A stretch of 64,000 nucleotides of DNA from Berberis thunbergii. Its lineage: Eukaryota; Streptophyta; Magnoliopsida; Ranunculales; Berberidaceae. Both the position numbers and the translations under genes were made by a program. Position 1 is the first letter of the stretch; every line of letters begins with the position of its first letter. The stretch spans positions 62,001-126,000 of the forward strand of contig QNQO01000675.1 in the NCBI GenBank assembly GCA_003290165.1, in the 5' to 3' direction. Below the pieces are notes generated by a model. It ran no database searches, was not told where the DNA came from, and saw only the letters and a list, made by a program, of their open reading frames with translations. Shown piece by piece: positions 31,595 through 43,866 of the stretch.

Positions 31595-32491
31595 TGTTGA
31601 AAATTTGGTTTTTAAAAATAAAATCAATTGGGTGTTTACCTGGTTTTGAACCCTGGACCTCTCTCCTATTTTGATCTATGGATCACTCTCTAAAATTTAG
31701 TCTCATATCTATTATATTACTCTTTTTGGTAGAGTATATAAGGAGATAGTTAGGACTTGGGTTTGGACCCCTTTGGGGTACCACTCTTTTATGAGGAGGG
31801 GAGAGATAGACTCTCGCGCCCGCCGTCCGTCCGTCCGGTCGGGTCGGGTCATTTAGAGAGCAAACTATTTTTTTGTTGAAATTTATTTAAACGAAAAATA
31901 AATTTCTGAAACTGAATCTAGACGGGATGTATCTAGACATCTCTAATTCAAACGGGCTAGCATGAGTTGCGCTGTGATCTGCTCTCCCACATGTTCCACG
32001 TTTTGATTCGTCTTCTCCCCGCGCAACTTGTGCGTATGAACCTACCCTTTATTTCATTTTTCGTATGTATGGTATTCTCCCTATAAATACTATACATACT
32101 TTGAGTTTTGAAAAATGAAAAAAAAAAAAAAAAAAAAGCAAATCAAAGTGTTCTCAAAAGATTTTTAGCAAAGAAGTTTTTCGTTTCTACAATCAGTTTC
32201 GTTTTCGATTTCTTTTAGTGATTTATTTCAATTGATATTGGTGATTCCGAGCAAATAAGGAGATTAAGGGTGAATTGTATACTGTTCATCTATTGTGCAT
32301 TTTTGAACAAGACAGAGAAGATTCTGGGTTGTTTTATCCTGGGGACGACGGGGCTACGATACTGCTTGCACAATTTTGGGCAGAGCCGCGAAACATCTTA
32401 AAGAGAGCGACCTAGTCCGCGACTCAACCCAAGCAAAATTGGTACCATCGTTCCTATCTTTTAATTCGAATTTACAACATATTTTCCAACA
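31595..32491 (+). mobile_element. 5' LTR of the nested Ty1/copia element
   Basis: The LTR runs from TGTTGAAAATTTGG to ..CATATTTTCCAACA, giving the TG..CA ends and short inverted tips. A TATA box (CTATAAATAC) lies near 32081, followed by a leader with a long A-run. It inserted into Rab-GGTase copy sequence right after ATCAATCAGAT. The matching 3' LTR is missing from the other side of the element. Confidence 0.75.
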
Positions 32492-32509
32492 ATTTTAAGA
32501 CGTTTATCT

Positions 32510-35500
32510 ATGTCTGCCATGACTTCAATTACTGAAATTGCTACAAAAGACCTAAATAGGCCCTTTCGTTTTGAGGGCCAACACTTTAAAAGATGGAGAC
32601 AAAAGATGTTGTTTTTTCTAACAACACAAAAGGTTGCATATGTTTGTGATACTGAAAAACCAACAATGCCTGCTGAACCTACTGAAACCCAAACTAAAGA
32701 ATTAGACTGTTGGATTGAAAATGATTTTTTATGTAAAAATTTATCCTGAATGGTCTTTCTAGTGATCTTTATGATTATTACTGTTCTGAACAAACTGCTA
32801 AAGATATTTGGGAAGCCCTTAGAAATAAATATGACACTGAGGAGGATGGCACAAAGAAATATGTTGTTAGTCGTTATCTGAAATTTCAAATGACTGATGA
32901 TAAGTCTATGGAATCCCAATCACACGAGCTTCAGAAGATTGCTCATGATATTATATCTGAGGGAATGACTTTAGATGAGCAATTTCAAATAGCTGTTGTG
33001 ATAGACAAATTGCCCCCTAGCTGGAAAGATTTTAAGAATGTCCTTAGGCATAAAGCTAAAGAGTTTTCCCTAGAAAGCCTGATAACTCGACTCCGAATTG
33101 AGGAGGAAGCCAGGAAACAAGATCAGAAAGATGAAGTTCTGATTATTTCAAACCCTAAGAAATCTACCCCTGTGTCTCTGAAACCCAATGGAAAGACAAT
33201 GAAGAATCAGAATCATAAGAATAGGAACAAACAGAACCGGAACAACCAGAACCGCAACAATCAGAATCAGAATCCTCCGCGAAATCAGAATGGACAGAAA
33301 CATCCCTCCAAGAATGATTCAGCACAGTTCCTTTGCTACACCTGTGGTAGGCCAGGGCATATGGCCCGGAACTGCCGGAATGGATCTCGCCCTACACCTC
33401 AGGCGAACCTAACCGAAGACCAACTTATTGCCATGATCTCTGAGATCAATTTTGTTGGTGGATCCGAGGGATGGTGGGTCGACACTGGTGCTTCTCGATA
33501 TGCCTGCTATGATCGAGAAATGTTCAAGTCCTATTATGAAGCTGAGGACAAGAAAGTGTTGTTGGGTGATTCCCAGTCCACTATAGTTGCTGGAACTGGA
33601 TCAGTAGAACTGAAGTTTTCCTCTAGAAAGACTGTTATCCTGAAGGATGTCCTGCATACTCCAGAGATGAGGAAGAATTTAGTATCTGGTTATCTTCTGA
33701 ACAAGGCTGGGTTTACTCAAATTATAGGGGCTGATTTATATACTATCACAAAGAATAATGTATTTGTGGGAAAATGGTATGCTACTGATGGAATGTTTAA
33801 GTTAAATGTTGAAGCGAATAAAATTCTAGTTCTGCTTACATGTTGTACACTTTTAATATCTGGCATGCTAGACTTTGTCATGTTAATAAGCGTATTATTA
33901 AAAACATGAGTAACTTAGGACTAATTCCAAAATTATCATTAAGTGATTTTGAAAAGTACAACTATTGTAGTCAAGCTAAGATAACCAAAACACCACATAA
34001 ATCTGTAGTTAGAGAATCTGAACCTTTAGATTTGATACACTCAGATATATGTGAACTTGATGGTATCTTGACTAGAAATGGAAAACGTTATTTTATTACG
34101 TTTATTGATGACTGTTCTGATTATACTTTTGTTTACTTAATGAAAAATAAAAGTGATGCCTTTGACATGTTTAAATTATTTTTGACTGAAGTTGAAAATC
34201 AATATAATAGAAAGATTAAGAGACTTAGGAGTGATAGAGGCACCGAATATGATAGCAGTACTTTCATTGAGTTCTATAATTCTCAAGGAATTATTCATGA
34301 AACAACTGCACCATATTCTCCTGAGATGAATGGCAAAACTGAAAGGAAAAATAGAACTCTTACCGAGTTAGTAGTTGCCATAATGCTAAACTCTGGTGCT
34401 GCATCGCACTGGTGGGGAGAAATTATCTTGACAATCTGTTATGTGCTAATTAGAGTCCCCAGATCGAAAAGTAAAATATCTCCCTATGAGATTCTGAAAA
34501 ATAGACAACCAAACTTGTCTTATTTGAAAACTTGGGGTTGTTTAGCTTATGTTAGAATTCCTTATCCTAAAAGGAATAAGCTAGCTAGTAGGGCATATGA
34601 ATGTGTATTCATAGGATATGCCATGAACAACAAAGCTTATAGATTCTATAATATTAAAGATCAAGTTATTATAGAATTAAACGACGTTGACTTTTATGAA
34701 GATAAATTTCCTTTTATTTCGAGGAATAGTGAGGGTACATGCTCAAATAACGTGCCCTTGATCAGGGTTAATGAAACTGATAAAGCCACAGAATCTGGAC
34801 CAAGAAGAAGTAAACGGAAACAAACTTCTAAAAACTTTGGCCCCGATTACTATGTCTTTTCAGTCGAAGAGGATCCCCTTAGTTTTCAAGAAGCCCTTTC
34901 CTCTATAGATGCCAATTTTTGGGAAGAGGCTATCAATGATGAAATGTACTCTCTTGAGTCTAACAAACCTGGCACTTAGTCGATTTGCCACCAGGTTGCA
35001 AGACAATAGGATGTAAATGGGTATTTAAGAAGAAATTGAAACCCGATGGTAATGTTGACAAGTTCAAGGCTCGTCTCGTAGCCAAAGGGTATAGACAGAG
35101 AGAAAATGTTGATTTCTTTGACACATATTCTCCTGTAACCAGGATTACATCTATTCGAGTGTTAATTTATCTTGCTGCAATACATAACCTAGTTTTGCAC
35201 CAAATGGACGTTAAGACTGCGTTTCTTAATGGCGAATTGGAAGAAGAAATTTACATGGACCAACCTGAAGGTTTTGTTATTCCAGGACAAGAACACAAAG
35301 TTTGCAAACTAGATAAATCACTGTACGGTTTGAAACAAGCTCCAAAACAATGGCATGAAAAATTTGATAATCTTGTTATCGCACATGACTTTAAAGTGAA
35401 CGAAAGTGACAAATGCATTTACTATAAAGCTAAAAATGGCCTTTGCACTATAATATGTCTATATGTGGATGACTTACTTATCTTTGGTTCTAATATCCAT

Positions 35501-36411
35501 GCCGTGAATAAAGTGAAAGCTTTATTGTGTGCAAACTTTGATATGAAAAACCTTGGAGAAGCGAGTGTAATCCTTGGTATCAAGATTACTAGGTCTGAAA
35601 AGGGAATTTCTTTGGATCAATCACACTATATAGAGAAGATCCTAAATAAATATAATTACTTTGACTGTAAACCTGCATGTACTCCTTATGATTCTAGTGT
35701 AAAGTTGTTCAAGAACACCGGTAACGGTGTTAGACAATCTGAGTATGCGAGCATCATTGGTAGTCTTAGATATGCTACCGATTGCACTAGACCCAACATA
35801 GCTTACGCTGTTGGATTACTATGCAGATTTACAAGTAGACCTAGTATAGAGCATTGGCATGCAATTGAACGGGTCATGAGGTACCTGAAGAGGACTAAGA
35901 ACCTCAGATTACATTATCAGAAGTTTCCCGCTGTCCTTGAAGGATATAGCGATACTGATTGGAACACCCTTTCAGATGACTCCAAAGCCACCAGTGGTTA
36001 TATTTTCAATATAGCTGGTGGAGCTGTTTCTTGGAAATCAAAGAAACATACCATTCTGGCACAGTCCACGATGGAGTCAGAGATTATAGCACTAGCCACA
36101 GCTAGTGAAGAAGCAGGTTGGCTAAGAAACCTGCTAGCAGAGATCCCTTTATGGGAAAGACCGATTCCAGCTGTCTTGATCCATTGCGATAGTACCGCGA
36201 CTATTGCAAAATACAAAACCGTTATTATAACGGCAAGAAACGACAAATACGTCGTAAGCACATTACGGTTAGAGAATTTCTATCTACTGGTGCTGTGAGA
36301 GTGGATCATGTACGAACTGATGCGAACTTGGCTGATCCTTTGACGAAAGGATTAGCTAGAGAGAAGGTTTTCAAAACCTCGAAAGGAATGGGACTAATGC
36401 CCTTAGTTTGA
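32510..36411 (+). pseudogene. Ty1/copia gag-pol polyprotein gene (degenerate)
   Basis: Domains run in order in plus orientation. Gag is at 32510-33300; the zinc knuckle CYTCGRPGHMARNC near 33340; the aspartic protease near 33477 (WWVDTGAS). Integrase at 33855-34450 has the HHCC region and D,D,E residues (HSDICEL, SDRGTEY, NGKTERKNR). Reverse transcriptase at 34985-35700 has LYVDDLLIFG, and RNase H lies at 35930-36230 (GYSDTDW, STMESEIIA). The order protease-integrase-RT is the copia order. Frame breaks at about 32745, 33840, 34975 and 36215 make it inactive. It encoded the retrotransposon's capsid and replication enzymes. Pol ends at a TGA at 36409. Confidence 0.95.
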
Positions 36412-36587
36412 TGAGTTATTCACGATGGTAACCCAACCTATAGACTGGAGATCCCAAGAAATAGGTTCAATGGGTAATAACAAGTCGTGAATGATATGAT
36501 GTGAATCATGCTGACAAAATAACAATCTCATTCCTAGAATACAGCATGAATTCCTGAAGCGATAGTAGGATGAGTTAAAAACTCTTA
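36412..36587 (+). other. copia 3' untranslated remnant, truncated
   Basis: This 176-bp sequence follows the pol stop, then switches at about 36588 directly to Rab-GGTase sequence. No polypurine tract and no 3' LTR are present. Confidence 0.7.
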
Positions 36588-37031
36588 ATGAGGTCTGTTA
36601 CCCAAGCATGAGCTTTCCCGGGGTTACTTGTTGAAAGTGGTCTCCAAATAAGTTCTTCGTCGTTAGAGAACAAGTACTTGACAGTTACAGTGGATGAACA
36701 TACACCTTCAACCGCTTCATTGAAATAAAGAATAAGAGGAAATTTTCCAGCCTCTGAATGAAAACTTGCAAATGGAGACAATCCATGACCATCATGATTC
36801 CATTCAAAATATACAATAAGATCAGTATCATGTATGGGCCAAGAAGAAATCAGAACAGGAGCATCCGGGGTAACTTTTTGATCCAGAAGCCAAAGATGAT
36901 AAAACCAGCTACTCTGATCATCTGGATCCGTAAAAATTGCTTGGTGCACCAGCTCATACTCTTCTTTCAAAACTTCTTCTTTTGAAATGAATCAGTCAGC
37001 CTTTTGTTTCAGCAAATTGGACAAAATGACA
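36588..37031 (-). pseudogene. Rab geranylgeranyltransferase alpha fragment, copy C
   Basis: Begins inside the coding exon at a GGTCTGTTACCCAAGCATGA point equal to 30768 in copy B and runs to the acceptor side. It encodes EEYELVHQAIFTDPDDQ and SSWFYHLWLLDQ. The 0.8 kb from 36588 to about 37411 repeats 30768-31592 directly, on the other side of the copia element. Like copy B, it has a stop before the KEEVLKEEY segment. Confidence 0.85.
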
Positions 37032-37664
37032 CTGCAAGAAACCCAATATATTGTAAAAGGTAGTCACACAAAGAAATCAAACATCAAATAAGCAAAAATG
37101 CATCTGAATGTCAACCATTTGAATGAGCAAAATTGAAAAAATCTACCAACGGAGTCCATACATTTGTCACTCTGTAAAATACACTCAATCCAATGCCATG
37201 TTCATTTTTTACACATGACAAGCTAGCCTGAGTTGCATAAACAAAATAAAAGTTATCAGATAAGATTATGCTAATCTAAATGCTAATTAACATATTGGCA
37301 GAACTTGTACTGAGTCTTAAGCATAAGAACTGAATTGGGTCAAGATAAAAAACCCTAATTTTCATAAAATCTACTACATTGGAGAGAAATCATCAATCAG
37401 ATAAAGAAATGAAAGTATCCAATGAGATGAATTGGGAACAAACTTACTTGAATCTGATGAATTGAGATTCATTGGTGACTCCCCGACCCCAACTTAGTAG
37501 AATCAGTAAACCCCAAACCTCCAAAACCCTAGATCTGAAGATAAAACACATCAAAGATTTAACAAAATCACCAAATACAAACAGCAACTCTACTGTAACT
37601 TGGCTAAATCAAACAATTCTACTCAAATCAAACACTAACACTGAAAATTTGGGAAGAAACTTAC

Positions 37665-37778
37665 AGAAGATTGAAATTTGGAATTCACCCATTTCTTCAG
37701 TGTTTCGACAGCTTTTCTGATTGCTGAGATGGTTTGGTGGGTTACCTTTGTAGAAGATGGAAGTTGTGGTGCCTCCAT
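37665..37778 (-). pseudogene. captured first exon MEAPQLPSS..., copy C (L1-like?)
   Basis: Equivalent of 5555-5668: 38 codons starting MEAPQLPSS, with THQTISAIRKAVETLKKWV, then a GTAAGT donor. The 5' side (37779-38100) is purine-rich and open on the minus strand, like a leader region. In the CACTA element this is the most upstream captured exon on the minus strand, about 0.5 kb from the right terminus, so it could serve as the first exon of a chimeric transcript. Confidence 0.45.
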
Positions 37779-38272
37779 CAAACCTTCTCTGCTTTGCTCG
37801 CCTGAAGAGAGTGAAGAAGAAGAAAAGAGGCAGAGGAGACGAAGGATGTTGTGAAGAAAAGGGGCAGAGAAGACGAATGATCTAGGGTTTTGAGAAGAAG
37901 AAAGAAGAAAGACCCTTCTTCTCAGAGTCTGAGGAAAGTATTGGATGACAGTGAGAGGAGAGGTGATGGCGAGAGAAGAAAGAGAGAAATCAGGCGAGGT
38001 GGGAGAGTTGCGATTGTGAGGGCTGCGTTGCGCTTGTGCGAGGGAGAGTTCTAGTGAGGGAGAGTTGCGTTTGAGGGAGGAGATGAAATCGCGGGCCAAA
38101 AACGCGAGGAATGATTTTTGCCCTCCCGCTCACTATTTTTGCGTTTTCAAATGAGGGGAACGAAATAAAAAACGCTATGTTAAAAGGGTAACGAAATTAA
38201 AAGGGTTTTTAATAGCACAGTTCTTAAAAACGCTATGCTTTTGTGCTATTAATAAGCATTTTTGTTGTAGTG

Positions 38273-39215
38273 ATAAGGTGAGGAAAAGGAAGGATAAAGA
38301 TACGCATACACATTGCTAATTTTATGTAGTCTACATTCTTCCTTGCACCGTCGTCTGAGTTCAACATCGGAGTGCTTTCGACCACCACAGTTGTGGTCCC
38401 TGGCAGACCGTTGTTAGTTTTGCAGATTCGAAATCAACAAGGAAGAATTTGGAAAAATCAATTATACTCTCCCCATCCCCTCCCCCCTTCCTTTATACTA
38501 AAATTCTGGATACCAGTTACTTCTTTCTTTCTTTCTTTCTAACATTTCTCTTTCAAAATCTTTGGAAGTGAATCAAATTTATTATCGAACCATTCTTCCC
38601 TACTTTCGCACCCAATTGGCCCTAATTTTGTTTTTCCCTTCATTGATTTATTCAAGCCAATCTCCACCTTCTCCCCAGTAAACCTGTCAATTTAGCCATA
38701 AGTTTTGTGTTTTTTTTTAAATCTGAGTTCGTTACCTTTCAAATCCGAGATTGGACATCTCTCTAGCCTCTACCAATGCTCGATCCTAGATTTAGTGAAT
38801 GATGACTTTCCCACTATTTTCACCCTCTTATCTCTTTGTCAGGTGCTCTCTCTCTCATTCTTGAGAAAGTCTAAAGAGCCAGGGCAAGCCCAATACCCTC
38901 TATCATCCTAGAGATGCCCAATACTCCCATTCGAACACAATCACACGTGCAGGAAGCGCCCCTGGCGCTTCTCTAGAATTTTGGCTCATTTTCTCTTAGA
39001 TTTCCTAGATTCATATTCCCGAAACTTCCTCAAGCCAAATCATCAATACTTTTATCACTAGAAATTCAAAAAAAACTTTGAGCATGTCAATCAGGTAGTT
39101 TTGAACTCTTCTTCATCTACCATCGTCAATCCAACAAACTCCTTTGGTCTAGTCTTTGATAAAAAAAAAAAGAAGCCATAGTTCTTATCCTCATAACCTA
39201 TAGTAACTTTAGCAA
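38273..39215. other. no gene seen; (TTTC)n microsatellite
   Basis: Non-coding flank of the CACTA element. A short TTTC repeat lies at 38520-38540. Frames such as 38705-38911 show no domain. Confidence 0.5.
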
Positions 39216-39875
39216 CTTTCATCTTTGGTCTATAAGCCCAATTTTATCTACCTCTTTACTAAAGTACTCTCTGGACTCCATTGTGCCTTGCCATGGACAT
39301 AAGAATTTAGGATTGCTATGTTGTTGAGCGCTCCACCAAGGCCGTAGAGGCTCTATTTCTACTTTAAAGTACCTCGCCTTAGCCTTAAAGCGTCGCAGAG
39401 CCATACACTAGTCAATTTGGAGGTTACTACTTTAAAATCTCTACCCATAAAAAAAGTTTCCGCCGCGACAGCACCTCGTTTTACCAAGGCTCTAGAGGCG
39501 GACCTTGACGCCTCATACCTCATACACTAGTACTTCGAGGAAAGCTTTGACTCGAAGCTTGAGTCTTCAACTTGATGTGAGCTATCTCTCGAATCGTCTA
39601 CTTCCTAGACCCTCGATTTAAACATCTTGAGATTATCACTAAAACTTCAAACTTGCATTCTTATTCAGTCTTGAAAGCGGGCATGACATATTGGAAAAGC
39701 TATAACCTCACTTTACATCATGTGATCGAACAAGTCTAGGGAGCTAAGCCAGGCTCGCTTTCTATACTTCATCATCCTAGAGATGGGGGATTATGATCAT
39801 TTCCAGGATGATGGAGGGTAGAGATCCAGTCCTTGAGCAGGCTTGGCGCGCCTAGCCCAGCTCTTTAGAATTTGG

Positions 39876-40502
39876 CAGTGTTCAAAAAAGCGCTAGGTGG
39901 CGGGCGGGTGGCGAGGCGCCTAGCACCCAGGGGCCTAGGCAACACCTAGGCAAGCTTAGGTTTTGTATTATAACTTTAATAATTTACAAAAGTTAAGCAT
40001 AATACCTTATCAATTACATCCAATTTAATGCCAAGATACGTATACAAATTTTAAAAACATGAAAAATTAACAATCATGAACAAAATTTATTAAAACTCAA
40101 ATGACTGAAGTTGATCATGATGAGTATTTTATACAAAGTTGAATTTATGGATGACTATCCAAACCTAGTCTTTTATTTTTCTCCAAATCGCATGAATAAC
40201 CTCAATCATGTTTGATAAAATCTACATTACTAAAATTGGTACCGGCAAATATTTTGAGAATTTTATTAAGTAATCATCATTTGCTACATTTAGACATATA
40301 CTGAATAGAAAACAATTAAATTGTTTATTTCTAAAAAATAGGAAAGAAAAATAAAATAAGAACACAATAAGCCTTATTAAAAAAAAAATCGCCCAGATCG
40401 CCTAGACCCCGCCTAGGCCGCCCAGACTGCCCAGAACCCGCCCAACCATTAATCTGGGCGTTTTTCTACCTTCTAGCGCCTAGGCCGATTTTTAGAACAC
40501 TG
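39876..40502. mobile_element. hAT element copy in tandem unit 1
   Basis: Same element and same GAATTTGG target duplication as 6158-6728. It carries about 50 bp (around 40137-40190) absent from that copy, so the left copy has an internal deletion. Confidence 0.85.
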
Positions 40503-40889
40503 GAATTTGGGCATGTGATCTAAGCTCCCCCCTTGACATGTACATCTATCTATCCCTAGTTGATGTACTTTGTTACAATATTGCATATATCTATCCCTAG
40601 TTGACATACTCTATTACAATATTGCATATCCTCTGCTCGAGATTTCCCATCCAATATATGGGGTTGACTATGACGTGTCACCGTCCCTTCGCCTAATCCA
40701 CCAGAGTTTTTCCTTTCCACTAAATTGTCCCCTTGTACTTTCTATTCGCTTATTCGGTGCTTTCAAGATTCCCATCTCAACACTTGAGTTTACAATCTTG
40801 CCCATCTTCTTCACCAATCACGGTGTCACCACCACTAACCATCTTGAAGGACATCATTTTTGTGCAACCTCTTGCATGAATACATGATA

Positions 40890-41423
40890 TGTTGGTGCGT
40901 ACTGAGCGCGTGCGCACACCTGGGTCCACTATGCACAGCAACAATATTGTCCCCAACTTAAACACCACAACTTGGGCCTACCATCCGGGCCACGGGTGTA
41001 GGGTTTTTATCTTAAAAGGCCTCGTTGCTATTAGGGAGTGGACCACTTCTTTATAAACTTTAGTGACGACTCCACCTTACTTGATGTGGGACTATTCAAG
41101 CCAACTCCATCCCAATAATCTCCACCTTTGGCGCAAATCGTCACACATCCTACAATCCATCCACCGATCAACAACATCTCGAAGTACACCTCCTCCTCGA
41201 GTCTCATGTGCGATCACGATCCTGTGGGTAGCACTCGGTGTAGAGGCTTCTATCCTGGCGTTGTTGGTTCCACCTAGTTGCAACCACTGCACTAACTCCA
41301 CCTCTACCGGACTTGTAGGATACCTTCTCTAGGCAAGGATCATCCGGCGGATCGTGCACATGCAACGCTCTACCCGGCTCGCTACATCGCGCTTGATCTC
41401 CAGAACAACGTGCCACCTTGCAC
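40890..41423 (-). mobile_element. TRIM copy b, truncated by the duplication breakpoint
   Basis: One LTR (40890-41117, TGTTGG...CCAATA) and about 300 bp of internal sequence remain. The PBS and second LTR are lost where unit 2 begins. Confidence 0.75.
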
Positions 41424-42092
41424 CTTTCATCTTTGGTCTATAAGCCCAATTTTATCTACATTTTTACTAAAGTACTCCCTGAACTCCATTGTGCCTTGCC
41501 ATGGACATAAGAATTTAGGATTGCTATGTTGTCGAGTGCTCCACCAAGGCCGTAGAGGCTCTATTTCTACTTTAAAGTACCTCGCCTTAGCCTTAAAGCG
41601 TCGCAGAGCAATACACTAGTCAATTTGGAGGTTACTACTTTAAAATCTCTACCCATAAAAAAAGGCTCCGCCACGGCAGCACCTTGTCTTACCAAGTCTC
41701 TAGATGCGGACCTTGACACCTCATACCCCATACACTAGTACTTCAAGGAAAGCTTTGACTCGAAGCTTGAGTCTTCAACCTGATATGAGCTATCTCTCGA
41801 ATCGTGTACTTCCTCGACCCTCGATCTAAACATCTTGAGATTATCACTAAATCTTCAAACTCGCATTCTTATTCGGTCTTGAAAGCGGGCATGACATCTT
41901 GGAAAAGCTATAACCTCACTTTACATCATGTGATCGAACAAGTCTAGGGAGCCAGGCCAGGCGTGCCAGTCCCGCTTTCAATCCTTCATCATCCTAGAGA
42001 TGGGGGATTATGATCATCTCCAGGATGATGAAGGGTAGAGAGTCGGGCCTGGAGTAGGCCTGGCACGCCTAGCCCACCTCTCTAGAATTTGG

Positions 42093-42698
42093 CAGTGTTC
42101 TAAAAATTGTTAGGCGGTGGGCGGGCGGCGAGCACGTGCCTAGTGCCCAAGGGCCTAGGCGGCACCTAAGCGGTCTTAGGTTTTGTATTATAACTTTAAT
42201 AATTTACAAAGGTTAAGCATAATAACTTATCAATTACATCCAATTTAATGCCAAGATACATGCAAATTTTAAAAACATGAAAAATTAACAATCATGAACA
42301 AAATTTATTAAAACTCAAACGACTGAAGTTGATCATGATGGGTATTTTACACAAAGTTGATTTTTTGACGAATATCCAAACCTACTATTTTATTTTATTT
42401 CCAAATTGCATGAATAACCTCAGTCACGTTTGATAAAATCTACATTACTAAAATTGGTACCTGCAGATCCTTTGAGAATTTCATTAAGTAATCATCATTT
42501 GCTACATTTAGACATATACTGAATAAAAAAAATTTAAATTGTTTATTTCTAAAAATGAGGAAAGAAAAATAAAATAAGAACACAATCATCCTTATTAAAA
42601 AAAATCGCCCAGATCACCTAGACCTCGCCTAGACCACCCAACCATTAATCTGGGCATTTTTCTACCTTCTAGCTCCTAGGCCGATTTTTAGAACACTG
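42093..42698. mobile_element. hAT element copy in tandem unit 2
   Basis: Ends CAGTGTTCTAAAAATTG and TTTTTAGAACACTG with GAATTTGG on both sides. It lacks a short GC-rich stretch near 42620 present in the other copies. Confidence 0.85.
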
Positions 42699-43085
42699 GA
42701 ATTTGGGCATGTGATCTAAGCTCACCCCTTGACGCGTACATCTATCTATCCCTAGTTGACCTACTCTATTACAATATTACATATATCTATCCCTAGTTGA
42801 CCTACTCTGTTACAATATTGCATATTCTCCGCTTGAGATTTCCCATCCAATATATGGGCTTGACTATGATGTGTCACCGTCCCTTCACCTAATCCACTAG
42901 AGTTTTTCCTTTCCACTAAATTGTCCCCTTGTACTTTCTATTCGCTTATTCAGTGCTTTCGAGATTCCCATCTCAACACTTGAGTTTACAATCTTGCCCA
43001 TCTTCTTCACCAATCACGGTGTCACCACCACTAACCATCTTGAAGGACATCATTTTTGTGCAACCTCTTGCATGAATACATGATA

Positions 43086-43866
43086 TGTTGGCATGCGTTG
43101 AACGCGTGCGCGCACCTAGGTCCACTATACATAGCAACGATATTGTCCCCAACTTAAACACCGCAACTTGGGCCTACCATCCGGGCCACGAGTGTGGGGG
43201 TTTTATCTTAAAAGGCCTCGTTGCTATTAGGGAGTGGATCACTTCCTTATAAACCTCAGTGACGACTCCACCTTACTTGATGTGGGACTATTCAAGCCAA
43301 CTACATCCCAACAATCTCCACCTTTGGCCAAAATCGTCACACATCCTACAATCCATCAACCGATCTGCAACATTTCGAAGTACACCTCCTCTTCGAGTTT
43401 CATGTGCGATCACGATCCTGTGGGTAACACTCGGTGTACAGGTTGCTATCCTGGCGTTGTTGGCTCCACCTTAGTTGTAACCACCGCACTAACTCCACCT
43501 CGACCGGACTTGTAGGATACCTTTTCTTGGCAAGGATCATCTGGCGGACCGCGCACATGCGACGCTCTACCCGACTCGCTACTTCGCACTTGATCTCCAG
43601 AACAACGTGTCGCCTTGCACCACTTGCCAACTCCTCGCCGAACCATCGGCTTTGATACCAATTGTTGGTGCGCTCTAAGCGCGTGCGCGCACCTAGGTTC
43701 ACTATACATAGCAACGATATTGTTCCCAACTTAAACACAACAACTTGGGCCTACCATCTGGGCCACAGGTGTGGGGTTTTTATTTTAAAAGGTTTCGTTG
43801 CTATTAAGGAGTGGACCACTTCCTTATAAACCTCAGTGATGACTCCACCTTACTTGATGTGGGACT
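43086..43866 (-). mobile_element. TRIM copy c, most complete, fused to copia
   Basis: The left LTR at 43086-43313 has canonical ends TGTTGG...CCCAACA. The right LTR starts at 43663 and is cut after TGATGTGGGACTA at about 43866. On the minus strand the PBS reads ATTGGTATCAAAGCC immediately after the right-hand LTR, and the polypurine tract is GGCCAAAGGTGGAGAT next to the left-hand LTR. The interior is 350 bp and non-coding. Copia sequence abuts the cut LTR. Confidence 0.85.

Larger units (their letters stand above)
23956..38272 (-). mobile_element. CACTA transposon carrying several host gene fragments (Pack-CACTA), 14.3 kb with nested insert
   Basis: Left end CACTACAAGAAATCTGG (23956) and right end ..GCATTTTTGTTGTAGTG (38272) are CACTA-class inverted termini. 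Subterminal zones (23980-24125 and 38170-38255) repeat the motif AACGCTATGG/CCATAGCGTT and 'CTATTAATAGC', as expected for transposase-binding arrays. The flanking triplets are GTA and ATA, so the 3-bp target duplication is imperfect. No transposase was recognised; instead the interior holds minus-strand exons of unrelated genes, some with intact splice sites. About 5 kb is a later copia insertion. The weak point is the imperfect TSD: the two ends might belong to different elements. Confidence 0.7.
39216..43625. repeat. tandem duplication of a 2.2-kb composite unit
   Basis: Unit 1 (39216-41423) and unit 2 (41424 to about 43625) both start at CTTTCATCTTTGGTCTATAA. They carry the same order: repeat with TTACTTTAAAGTACC-type sequence, TTTGACTCGAAGCTTGAGTC, a hAT element, the CCCTAGTTGAC tandem, and a TRIM. 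Unit 1 is cut inside the TRIM at CCACCTTGCACC and unit 2 begins there, so the duplication breakpoint lies within the TRIM. Unit 2 continues beyond it with the complete TRIM. No genes. Confidence 0.85.

Noticed and set aside
23956..38272. Perfect CACTA target-site duplication
   Set aside because: The flanking triplets are GTA and ATA, so I do not claim a perfect TSD; mutation or recombined ends are both possible.
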